DNA from: Nocardioidaceae bacterium
Lineage (GTDB): Bacteria; Actinomycetota; Actinomycetes; Propionibacteriales; Nocardioidaceae
Length of the DNA stretch: 7,672 bases
NCBI GenBank assembly: GCA_013696365.1
Contig: JACCYS010000176.1
Location: 1 to 7,672, forward strand
Direction: 5' to 3'
Part shown: piece by piece, positions 1 through 6,933 of the stretch
How the letters are laid out: each line of letters starts with the position of its first letter
Position numbering within the stretch: the stretch's first letter is position 1
Translations under genes and position numbers: made by a program
The notes under the pieces: generated by a model
Databases searched by the model: none
Told to the model about the DNA's origin: nothing
What the model saw: the letters and a program-made list of their open reading frames with translations, nothing else

Positions 1-101
1 CCGGTGGCACGGCAGACGTCGTCGCGGAAGGCGCGGTCGGTGAGCATCGCCCACACTGCGTCGGCGGGCGCCTCGTACTGATGCTGCTCGAAGAACTTCA
101 T
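1..101 (-). CDS. DUF2505-like protein, N-terminal part (runs off the left edge)
   Basis: The first 33 codons read MKFFEQHQYEAPADAVWAML and continue TDRAFRDDVCRAT. A beta-strand start, then 'Y.APADAVWAMLTD.AFR..VC.AT', resembles the beginning of DUF2505 proteins, small actinobacterial proteins related to the START/SRPBCC ligand-binding fold. The biochemical role of that family is not established, and I assign none. The ATG at 101-99 starts the recognisable domain directly. The Shine-Dalgarno candidate upstream (GGTCGGGGG, almost touching the ATG) is poor, so the start rests mainly on homology. The gene is divergent from the glutamate dehydrogenase gene, with about 100 bp between start codons. 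Most of the protein is outside the window, so the family call rests on about 33 residues. Confidence 0.7.
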   Translation of the reverse strand, partial: MKFFEQHQYEAPADAVWAMLTDRAFRDDVCRAT

Positions 102-151
102 GCCCCCGACCGTATCGACGCTCCCGCTGGGGTTGTGCAGCGATAGGGTCG

Positions 152-169
152 CGTCGTTGCACAACGACG
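152..169. promoter_or_regulatory. 18-bp palindrome, candidate operator in the divergent spacer
   Basis: CGTCGTTG and CAACGACG form perfect 8-bp arms around a central CA. The dyad lies 35 bp before the dehydrogenase ATG and about 50 bp before the divergent DUF2505 start, a position where a dimeric repressor or activator could affect either gene. A second, looser relation is visible: TTGTGCA at 133-139 is the reverse complement of TGCACAA at 158-164. I could not pick out convincing -35/-10 hexamers for either gene, so the regulatory role is inference from symmetry and position. Confidence 0.35.
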
Positions 170-189
170 TGTGACGCGATGCTCTCGCC

Positions 190-195
190 GGGAGG
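190..195 (+). promoter_or_regulatory. Shine-Dalgarno that fixes the gdh start
   Basis: GGGAGG lies 8 nt before the ATG at 204. An in-frame GTG at 171 would add 11 residues but has no purine-rich site at the proper distance, and that extension (MTRCSRREVCA) would be encoded by the Shine-Dalgarno region itself. The ATG at 204 is therefore preferred. Confidence 0.75.
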
Positions 196-203
196 TCTGC
201 GCG

Positions 204-3200
204 ATGCGCACCGAGCAGGACCGGGCTCTAGCGGCCGCTCTGGACAAGGCTGCGGACGTGGCGGCCGTGCGGCGGGTGACCTCGGGGGTCGACGGTGAGA
301 CCGTGCAGCGGTTGTTGGGCGCCTACTACCGCCATGTAGCCGCCGAGGAGATCACCGATCGTGACCCCGAGGATGTCTACGGGGCGGCGATGAGCCACTA
401 CCGGCTCGCAGGCAACCGTCCGCAGGTCACCGCGACGGTGGCGGTGTCGACCCCGGTGGTGGGCGAGCACGGCTGGTCGGCTGCCGGTCACTCGGTGGTG
501 GAGATCGTCACCGACGACATGCCGTTCCTGGTCGACTCGGTCACCATGCATCTGGCCCAGCACGGGCACGGCATCCACCTGGTCATCCACCCGCAGCTGC
601 GGGTGGAGCGCGACAAGGCGGGCAGCCTGCAGCGGGTCGCGGCGGCGTCCGAGACCGGAGCGGACACCGGCGACGCCGGCTGCACCGAGTCGTGGATGCA
701 CATCGAGATCGATCGGGTGGACGATCTGGAGCGGGCTGCCCGACTTGAGCAAGGTCTAACAGAGGTGCTCCGCGACGTCCGGGCGGCGGTGCAGGACTGG
801 GAGGCGATGCAGGCGCAGGCTCGCGCGATCGTGGACCAGCTGCGTGCCGAGCCACCTCCGTTGGATGACGTCGAGGTCAGCGAGGTGGCCGAGCTGCTGA
901 GCTGGCTCGCCGACGAGCACTTCACCTTCCTCGGCTATCGGGAGTATGTGCTGGAGGCCGGCGACGATCGAGCCGCTGACAACGATGGGGCCTTGCTGAA
1001 GGCAGTCTCCGGCAGCGGGCTCGGGATCTTGCGCGGCGACGTGTCAGCAAAGGGCAAACGGCTGCCAGGCCCGGTGGCCGAGCGGGCCCGCGCCGCGGAG
1101 CTGTCGATCATCACCAAGGCCAACTCACGCTCCACCGTGCACCGTCCGGCATATCTGGACTACGTGGGCATCAAGACCTTCGACGAGGCCGGCGAGGTCT
1201 GCGGCGAGCGGCGCTTCCTCGGCCTGTTCTCCTCGGCTGCCTACACCGAGTCGGTGACCCGTATCCCGGTGCTGCGCCGCAAGTGTGTCGAGGCGCTGGA
1301 GCAGCTCGGTTTCCAGGCCGCCAGCCACAGCGGCAAGGCGCTGTTCGACCTGCTGGAGACGTACCCCCGCGACGAGCTCTTCCAGACGCAGGTGGACCAG
1401 CTGGTGCCGACCCTGCATGCGGTGCTGCACCTGCAGGAGCGTCGCCAGCTGCGGCTGTTCGTGCGCGAGGACCCCTACCGTCGCTACCTGTCCTGCCTGG
1501 TGTACCTGCCTCGCGACCGCTACACCACCCAGGTGCGGCTGGCGATGGAGCACATCCTCGCCCAGGCACTGTCCGACGGTGGGGTGCGGGACGGCGTCAG
1601 CACCGACTACTCCGCGAAGGTGAGCGAGTCGGTATTGGCCCGGTTGCACTTCGTGGTCCGGCCGCCGCACGGCGAACGGGTACGTGAGGTCGACGAGGCG
1701 CGGATCGAGCGGCTGCTCGGGGAGGCGGCCCGATCGTGGACCGACGACCTGGCGCAGTCGGCCTACGACATGGTCGGCGAGGCGGAAGGATCGCGCCTGG
1801 TGCGCCGTTACGGCAAGGCGTTTCCCGAGGCGTACAAGGAAGACTTCGGCCCGCGGGTTGGGGTCAGCGACCTGCAGCGGGTCGAGGGCATCGGCGACAG
1901 CGGGCTGGGCCTGCACCTGTACGCGCCGGCCGACGCCCCGCCCGGCGAGGGCCGGTTCAAGATCTATCGCACCGGGTCTCCGCTCTCTCTGTCGCAGGTG
2001 TTGCCGCTGTTCACCTCACTGGGTGTCGAGGTCGTCGACGAGCGCCCGTACGCGTTGGAGGGCGAGGAGTCGCGGGCATGGATCTATGACTTCGGCCTGC
2101 GCTATGACGGTGAGCCCGGCGAGCAGGGCCGCGAGCTTTTCCAGGATGCCTTTCGCGCCTGCTGGCACGGTCGAGCCGAAGCGGACGGTTTCAACCGGCT
2201 GGTGTTAGCAGCAGGGCTGTCCTGGCGCCAGGTTTCGGTGTTGCGCGCGTACGCCCGGTGGATGCGTCAGGTCGGGTCCCCGTTCAGTCAGACCTACCTT
2301 GAGGACACGGTGCTGCAACATGCATCGGTCGCGCGCATGCTGGTGGACCTTTTCACCACCCGCTTCGACCCCGGCCCGGGCAACGCAGCAGCCGACGACG
2401 AGGCTCGCTCGACTGCGGTGGCGACGGTCGAGCGCGGCATCGCCGATGCGCTGGACGACGTGGACAGCTTGGACCACGACCGGATCCTTCGCTCGTACGT
2501 GACGGCGATCTGCGCCACCGCACGCACCAACTACTTCTTGGCCACACCGGGCGACGAGCCGCCACGATCGGCGATCGCGCTGAAGATCGAGCCACAGCGC
2601 ATCGATGAGGTTCCGCAGCCGCGTCCTCGCTTCGAGCTGTTCGTTTACTCCCCACGGGTGGAGGGGGTGCACCTGCGCTTCGGGCCGGTCGCCCGTGGCG
2701 GGCTGCGGTGGTCGGACCGGCGCGAGGACTTCCGCACCGAGGTGTTGGGTCTGGTCAAGGCGCAAATGGTCAAGAACGCCGTCATCGTGCCAGTGGGCGC
2801 CAAGGGCGGTTTCTACTGCAAGCGGCTGCCGGATGCCGCGGTCGACCGGGACGCCTGGCTCGCCGAGGGCATCGCCTGCTACCGCACGTTCATCTCCGGG
2901 ATGTTGGACGTCACCGACAACCTCGAAGGCGATGAGGTCACGCCGCCGCCGGGTGTGGTGCGGCACGACGGTGACGACGCCTATCTGGTGGTCGCCGCCG
3001 ACAAGGGCACCGCAGCGTTCTCCGACATCGCGAACGAGGTTGCCGCCGACTACGGCTTCTGGCTCGGCGACGCGTTCGCCTCCGGCGGCTCGGCGGGCTA
3101 CGACCATAAGGCGATGGGCATCACTGCCCGCGGCGCCTGGGAGTCGGTCAAGCGGCACTTCCGGGAGATGGGCGTCGACTGCCAGGCCGAGGACTTCACC

Positions 3201-5141
3201 TGTGTCGGCGTCGGCGACATGTCCGGCGACGTCTTCGGCAACGGCATGCTGCTGTCGGAACACATCCGGCTGGTGGCCGCCTTCGACCACCGGCACATCT
3301 TCGTCGACCCGGCGCCAGATGCGGCCACCTCCTATGCCGAGCGCCGGCGGCTGTTCGAGCTGCCACGCTCGAGCTGGGCCGACTACGACGCCGACCTCAT
3401 CTCGGCCGGTGGCGGGGTGTTCCCGCGCTCGGCCAAGTCGATCCAGGTGTCGCCGCAGATGGCTGAGGGGCTGGGCATCGATGGCGGCCAGCAGCGGCTG
3501 ACCCCAAACGAGCTGATGCGGGCGATCCTCACCGCCGAGGTCGACCTGCTCTGGCACGGCGGTATCGGCACCTACGTTAAGGCGAGCACCGAGTCGCATG
3601 CCGAGGCCGGCGACAAGGCCAGCGACGCCATCCGCGTCGACGGCGCCGAGGTGCGAGCCCGCTGCGTGGGCGAGGGCGGCAACCTCGGCTTCACCCAGCG
3701 CGGCCGCATCGAGTACGCCCTGGCCGACGGTCGCATCTTCACCGACTTCATCGACAACTCCGCCGGTGTCGACACCTCCGACCACGAGGTGAACATCAAG
3801 ATCTTGCTCGACCGGGTGGTGGCCGACGGCGACCTCACCGACAAGCAGCGCAACACCCTGCTGGTGCAGATGACCGAGGAGGTTGCCGGCCTGGTGCTCA
3901 CCGACAACGACCAGCAGACTCTCGCGCTGGCCAACTCGGCGAGCCTCGCCACCTCGCTGCTGCACGTGCACGAGGACTGGATGCGGCGGATGGGCAAGGC
4001 CGGCCTGCTGAACCGCGAGCTGGAGTTCCTGCCGTCGAGCAAGGAGCTGGCGCGGCGGCGCGACCAGGGCGTTGGGCTGACCACGCCCGAGCTGGCGGTG
4101 ATGCTGGCCTACACCAAGATCGTGCTGGCCGGTGAGCTGCTGGACAGCGACGTGCCCGACGACCCCTTCATGCGCGGGCACCTCTACCGCTACTTCCCGA
4201 CGGCCATGCGGCAGCGTTATCGCGAGCAGATGGACGCGCACCCGTTGCGCCGCGAGATCATCGTGACCCAGGTGGTCAACGAGCTGGTCAACTCTGGTGG
4301 CATCACGTTCTTTCAGCGGCTGTCCGGCGAGACCGGTGCCACGGCCTCTGAGCTGGCACGCGCGCACGCGGTGGCCACCGAGCTGTTCGGTATCGAGGAG
4401 CTGGACCGGCTGGTGCACGGCCTCGACGCCGGGGTCGACGCGTCGGCGCAGACCCGGATGCGGCTGGAGGTGCGCACCCTGGCGGAACGGGCCAGCAGAT
4501 GGCTGGTCAACCATCGCTGGCACCTCGACCCCGAGCAGACGGTGACCAAGGTCGGTGAGACCGTCCGGAAGGTGCTGGCCGGCCTGCCCGGCGTGCTCGC
4601 CGGCCGGGACGCCGAGCGACTGCAGAAGCGCATCGCCGACATGACCGCGGTCGGCGTGCCCGCAGAGGTCGCCGAGCAGATCGCGGTGCTGCCTGCGGCG
4701 TATGCGGCGCTGGCGATCGTGGAGGTGTCCCGGCGGCTGGAACATGACCCGCTGGAGGTGGCCAGGGTGCACAGCGTACTCGGCCAAGAGCTGGCCGTCG
4801 ACGTGCTCTATGACCGGGTCGTCGAACTGCCCCGGGCGGACCGCTGGCAGACGATGGCGCGGGCGGCTCTGCGTGACGACCTGCAGCAGGTGCACGCCTC
4901 GCTTACCGCGACGGTGCTGGAGCACGCCGCCACCGCCGACGATGCCACGGAAGGCAAGAGAGCCGAGGCAGCCGACGAAGTTTCCAGCACCGCCGAGGAG
5001 CAGGTCGCTGCCTGGGCGGTGAATTGCGGCGAGCGGCTGGAGCGTGCCCGCAGCACCCTGCAGGAGATCTGCCGGGACGAGGCTCCCGACCTGGCCCGCA
5101 TGTCGGTGGGTCTGCGGGTCGTCCGCAGCCTGCTGGACTGA
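204..5141 (+). CDS. gdh: NAD-dependent glutamate dehydrogenase, large (180-kDa) class
   Basis: This cytoplasmic enzyme oxidatively deaminates L-glutamate to 2-oxoglutarate and ammonium with NAD+, mainly in glutamate catabolism. The 1645-residue length fits the 180-kDa class (Bac_GDH family; Streptomyces clavuligerus, mycobacterial and Pseudomonas GdhB types) and not the usual 50-kDa enzymes. The N-terminal half carries the regulatory ACT-like region, including DMPFLVDSVTMHL near residues 105-117. The catalytic part contains RGGLRWSDR from 831, K857 in MVKN and K867 in GAKGGF; by comparison with small GDHs these match the substrate-binding and catalytic lysines. Family-typical segments follow: GVGDMSG (1002-1008, nucleotide-binding region), WHGGIGTY (1117-1124), GEGGNLG (1156-1162) and IDNSAGVD (1183-1190). 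A helical C-terminal region of about 400 residues completes it. No frameshift or lost motif is apparent. It appears monocistronic, followed by a repeat tract and a terminator. Family members respond to allosteric effectors or, in mycobacteria, to the FHA protein GarA; nothing here shows which applies. There is one TTA leucine codon (residue 668). Confidence 0.97.
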   Translation: MRTEQDRALAAALDKAADVAAVRRVTSGVDGETVQRLLGAYYRHVAAEEITDRDPEDVYGAAMSHYRLAGNRPQVTATVAVSTPVVGEHGWSAAGHSVVEIVTDDMPFLVDSVTMHLAQHGHGIHLVIHPQLRVERDKAGSLQRVAAASETGADTGDAGCTESWMHIEIDRVDDLERAARLEQGLTEVLRDVRAAVQDWEAMQAQARAIVDQLRAEPPPLDDVEVSEVAELLSWLADEHFTFLGYREYVLEAGDDRAADNDGALLKAVSGSGLGILRGDVSAKGKRLPGPVAERARAAELSIITKANSRSTVHRPAYLDYVGIKTFDEAGEVCGERRFLGLFSSAAYTESVTRIPVLRRKCVEALEQLGFQAASHSGKALFDLLETYPRDELFQTQVDQLVPTLHAVLHLQERRQLRLFVREDPYRRYLSCLVYLPRDRYTTQVRLAMEHILAQALSDGGVRDGVSTDYSAKVSESVLARLHFVVRPPHGERVREVDEARIERLLGEAARSWTDDLAQSAYDMVGEAEGSRLVRRYGKAFPEAYKEDFGPRVGVSDLQRVEGIGDSGLGLHLYAPADAPPGEGRFKIYRTGSPLSLSQVLPLFTSLGVEVVDERPYALEGEESRAWIYDFGLRYDGEPGEQGRELFQDAFRACWHGRAEADGFNRLVLAAGLSWRQVSVLRAYARWMRQVGSPFSQTYLEDTVLQHASVARMLVDLFTTRFDPGPGNAAADDEARSTAVATVERGIADALDDVDSLDHDRILRSYVTAICATARTNYFLATPGDEPPRSAIALKIEPQRIDEVPQPRPRFELFVYSPRVEGVHLRFGPVARGGLRWSDRREDFRTEVLGLVKAQMVKNAVIVPVGAKGGFYCKRLPDAAVDRDAWLAEGIACYRTFISGMLDVTDNLEGDEVTPPPGVVRHDGDDAYLVVAADKGTAAFSDIANEVAADYGFWLGDAFASGGSAGYDHKAMGITARGAWESVKRHFREMGVDCQAEDFTCVGVGDMSGDVFGNGMLLSEHIRLVAAFDHRHIFVDPAPDAATSYAERRRLFELPRSSWADYDADLISAGGGVFPRSAKSIQVSPQMAEGLGIDGGQQRLTPNELMRAILTAEVDLLWHGGIGTYVKASTESHAEAGDKASDAIRVDGAEVRARCVGEGGNLGFTQRGRIEYALADGRIFTDFIDNSAGVDTSDHEVNIKILLDRVVADGDLTDKQRNTLLVQMTEEVAGLVLTDNDQQTLALANSASLATSLLHVHEDWMRRMGKAGLLNRELEFLPSSKELARRRDQGVGLTTPELAVMLAYTKIVLAGELLDSDVPDDPFMRGHLYRYFPTAMRQRYREQMDAHPLRREIIVTQVVNELVNSGGITFFQRLSGETGATASELARAHAVATELFGIEELDRLVHGLDAGVDASAQTRMRLEVRTLAERASRWLVNHRWHLDPEQTVTKVGETVRKVLAGLPGVLAGRDAERLQKRIADMTAVGVPAEVAEQIAVLPAAYAALAIVEVSRRLEHDPLEVARVHSVLGQELAVDVLYDRVVELPRADRWQTMARAALRDDLQQVHASLTATVLEHAATADDATEGKRAEAADEVSSTAEEQVAAWAVNCGERLERARSTLQEICRDEAPDLARMSVGLRVVRSLLD

Positions 5142-5174
5142 CTGGCTGGCTGGCTGGCTGGGTCGGCTGGCTGG
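5142..5174 (+). repeat. CTGG tetranucleotide tandem repeat directly after the gdh stop
   Basis: Five perfect CTGG units run from 5142 to 5161, beginning at the base after the TGA. After GTCGG, two more units follow at 5167-5174. The array is outside the coding frame, so gain or loss of units would not change the dehydrogenase. It resembles a short microsatellite formed by replication slippage. Confidence 0.85.
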
Positions 5175-5287
5175 GCGGTCGCACGGCGTGGCTGCTGGTC
5201 CGTTCGGTGAGCCTCCACGCACGATCGGACGAGCGCAGCGGTCTTCGCTTGCCCGCACCCGACGAGCCCCCGCAGCATTGTCTGTCA

Positions 5288-5345
5288 GCGCGGCCTTAGG
5301 GCCTGCGCCCGAGCGAGCGCCCCGGAGCGACCACCGGGGCGCTCG
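5288..5345 (+). terminator. Tandem stem-loops, likely gdh terminator
   Basis: The second hairpin has a 12-bp perfect stem (5314-5325 with 5334-5345; inner arms GAGCGCCCCGG and CCGGGGCGCTC) and an 8-nt loop. It is followed by a modestly T-rich stretch (TCTTGGTTT), which is common in actinobacterial terminators lacking a full U-tract. Just upstream, 5288-5295 can pair with 5300-5308 with one bulged T and a TTAG loop. Since the next gene is on the same strand, this should separate gdh transcription from cpaF. Confidence 0.7.
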
Positions 5346-5450
5346 TCTTGGTTTCGGGATGGCGCGACTGTTGGGGCACGAGTGATCCCTGCGACGCGTG
5401 CGGCAATGGATCTGTCGACCCTGTCCACAGATTGCCCCAGGGCTCTTCCC

Positions 5451-5466
5451 GGCACTCTGAAGTGCC
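5451..5466. promoter_or_regulatory. Short dyad upstream of cpaF
   Basis: GGCACT and AGTGCC are perfect 6-bp arms around CTGA, centred about 83 bp before the cpaF start. It could be an operator or a small RNA hairpin near the cpaF promoter. A 6-bp dyad can arise by chance in a spacer of this size. Confidence 0.2.
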
Positions 5467-5541
5467 ACTAACGTCCCGGTGTGTCCGGTCTGTTCTCACC
5501 CGCTGATGCCTTGTCCGTGATCGCGAAACCGGGAGTGCTGT

Positions 5542-5814
5542 GTGTCCACCGTTCCCGCTGTGCTGCTCGACGAGGTACGCGCCGAGGTGCGTCTGCAGGG
5601 TGTAGACCCCGCCAGGGACCCGCTGGCGGTCCGACGGCTTGCTGAGGAGGCCACCAGACGTCATGAGCGGCGCAGTCTCACTGGAGCCGTGCCAGCACTG
5701 GACGACGAACCGGGTGCGATCGGCGAGATCGTGTCCCGGGTGTCCGGGCTGGGCGCGCTTCAGCCACTGCTGGACGATCCGGACGTCGAGGAAATCTGGA
5801 TCAACTCTCCCTAG
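5542..5814 (+). CDS. cpaF: CpaF/TadA-type secretion ATPase, 5' fragment interrupted by the mobile element
   Basis: CpaF/TadA is the hexameric cytoplasmic ATPase that powers assembly of Tad/Flp-type pili. The 90 residues here correspond to its N-terminal domain: a helical segment with PLAVRRLAEEATRRHER (27-43), then GEIVSRVSGLGALQPLLDDP (61-80) and DVEEIWINSP (81-90), the well-known 'L.DP.VEEI.IN.P' block. Homologues continue with a '.RVFV...G' strand and later Walker A, Walker B and His boxes in a protein usually over 350 residues. Here a TAG follows the SP codons directly and none of those parts is present, so this fragment cannot be an active ATPase. The GTG start has GGGAG 6 nt upstream, so expression signals appear intact. 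The opposing integrase gene ends 27 bp further on. The rest of the gene is expected at the far end of the element, outside the window. It would be a pseudogene only if the element is permanently fixed. Confidence 0.85.
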   Translation: MSTVPAVLLDEVRAEVRLQGVDPARDPLAVRRLAEEATRRHERRSLTGAVPALDDEPGAIGEIVSRVSGLGALQPLLDDPDVEEIWINSP

Positions 5815-5841
5815 GTCGCATCGCCGCAGGTCAGAGCGCTG
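5791..5841. other. Presumed attachment junction (attL/attR) between cpaF and the element
   Basis: CpaF homology stops around 5811 and the integrase stop codon complement starts at 5842, so the crossover must lie in or just left of this stretch. The conserved coding bases for EIWINSP (about 5791-5811) are the likeliest core. To the right, AGGTC occurs at 5813-5817 and again at 5828-5832, possibly an integrase-binding repeat. The exact core needs the second copy, which is not in the window. Confidence 0.55.
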
Positions 5842-6933
5842 TCAGCCCTCGTCGGTCCGCGGGTAGTCCGCAGTAGCGCCGAGCACTTCGGTCATCATCG
5901 ACGCTGCTGCCTTGCGCGTCTTGTCCGCCGCCGTGGGCCACAAGTGCGAGTAGACGGAGAGCGTGACGGTGGCGTTGCCGTGCCCAAGTGCCCGCTGCAC
6001 GGTCACCACGTCACAGCCGTCCGCGATGAGCCCTGACGCGAAGTAGTGGCGGAGATGGTGCGTGTGCAGCCCTTCGACCCCGGCCCGTCTGCACGTCGCC
6101 AGCCACCGGGAGTTGAGCGTCGTCCCTGACGGGGGTACGTCGGAAGCGCCGGAGAACAGCCACGGCTCACGGATGCCGGACTCGACCAGTCGGGCGATCA
6201 TCACCAGCAGCTCGTCTGCCACGTACACCTCACGCTCACTGCCGTACTTCGGCAGCCGCACCTCGACGACGCCCCGAGCGCGCTGCACCTGCCGCTGCAC
6301 CGCGATCGTGCGGCGCAGGAAGTCCACGTCACCGACCTGCAGCGCGGCCGCCTCCCCGAGCCTCAACCCAGCGAACGCGCACACCGCCACGAACGGGCGG
6401 AACCGGTCGTCGGCCGCGTCCAGCACTGCGCGGACCTCATCCGGCGTCGGTATCCGCATCTGCGCCTCACGCTTGCGCTGGCGGGGGAGCCGTACGCCGG
6501 TCGTCGGGTCAGTGGCGACCATCTGGTCGCGGATCGCCGCCTTGAACACCGTCCGCACGTAGGCCATCCGCGCACGGACGGTGGTCGGCGCGTAGGACGC
6601 GGCCATCTGCTTGACCCATGCCTCGACGTGTGACGGGCGGACCTTGCCGATCTCGACGTCGGCAAACGCCACCAGCCGGATGGCACTGTCCATCGCCTTA
6701 CGGGTGCTGGACTCCCAAACCTGCCGCTGCGACCACTCGGCGTAGTACGACGCGAACGTGACCCGGCCGTGCGACGGGTCGACCCACGTCCCGCGGTCGA
6801 GCGCCGTCTGCTGCTCCCGTAGCCACCTCTGCCCGTCAACCTTCCGGGTGAAGTGCCGGGCGTGCTCGCGGCCGGAGTCGTCACGGTAGCGGGCGCGCCA
6901 GCGGCCATCAGGTCTCTTGCTGATGTTGGCCAC
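5842..6933 (-). CDS. int: Tyrosine-recombinase site-specific integrase
   Basis: This 363-residue enzyme should catalyse integration and, with an excisionase, excision at the att sites. The N-terminus (ISKRPDGRWRARYRDDSGRE, 4-23) is an arm-site DNA-binding domain of the AP2-like type. A SAM-like core-binding domain follows (about 58-150, VTFASYYAEW to AAIRDQMVATDP). The catalytic domain (about 160-345) keeps every active-site residue: R191 in GLRLGE, K229 in LPKYGSER, H292 and R295 in HHLR, H318 in LGHGN, and nucleophile Y328 in VYSHL. Length and intactness suggest a functional integrase. The GTG at 6933 is chosen because AGGAGG lies 7 nt upstream and the arm domain begins at once; an in-frame ATG at 7026 would add 31 residues without family similarity and with a weak site. 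The start overlaps the repressor gene by 26 bp in another frame, so co-transcription and translational coupling are likely. The 3' end abuts the presumed att site, as is usual for integrases. Confidence 0.95.
   Translation of the reverse strand: MANISKRPDGRWRARYRDDSGREHARHFTRKVDGQRWLREQQTALDRGTWVDPSHGRVTFASYYAEWSQRQVWESSTRKAMDSAIRLVAFADVEIGKVRPSHVEAWVKQMAASYAPTTVRARMAYVRTVFKAAIRDQMVATDPTTGVRLPRQRKREAQMRIPTPDEVRAVLDAADDRFRPFVAVCAFAGLRLGEAAALQVGDVDFLRRTIAVQRQVQRARGVVEVRLPKYGSEREVYVADELLVMIARLVESGIREPWLFSGASDVPPSGTTLNSRWLATCRRAGVEGLHTHHLRHYFASGLIADGCDVVTVQRALGHGNATVTLSVYSHLWPTAADKTRKAAASMMTEVLGATADYPRTDEG

Larger units (their letters stand above)
5142..5541. other. 400-bp spacer between gdh and cpaF, no gene recognised
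   Basis: The spacer contains the CTGG repeat, two stem-loops (5288-5345) and a small dyad at 5451-5466, described separately. The open frames across it are short, have no Shine-Dalgarno and no recognisable protein, and look like by-products of high G+C. No tRNA or known ncRNA is visible. The promoter for cpaF should lie between about 5346 and 5530, but I cannot identify its hexamers. Confidence 0.6.

Noticed and set aside
171..203. Upstream GTG start for gdh adding 11 residues.
   Set aside because: It has no Shine-Dalgarno, and its codons overlap the strong GGGAGG site of the ATG at 204.
5142..5210. Stop-codon readthrough of gdh through TGA-CTG into a 22-residue Gly/Trp/Ala-rich tail.
   Set aside because: The tail is only the translation of the CTGG repeat and nearby spacer, with no homology; the family does not need it.
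5421..5429. CTGTCCACA, an 8 of 9 match to the actinobacterial DnaA box TTGTCCACA.
   Set aside because: It is a single box with no cluster, AT-rich element or replication gene nearby; a chance match is likely.
2205..5468. Open frame of 1087 codons on the minus strand opposite gdh.
   Set aside because: It is codon-aligned with gdh, so it stays open only because gdh avoids TTA, CTA and TCA codons; it ends exactly at the lone TTA. The peptide is low-complexity and rich in R, H, G and Q, with no recognisable domain.
5815..5841. Possible tRNA or tRNA fragment at the integration site.
   Set aside because: No cloverleaf arms, T-loop motif or CCA-like end are present; the left flank is clearly protein-coding CpaF sequence.
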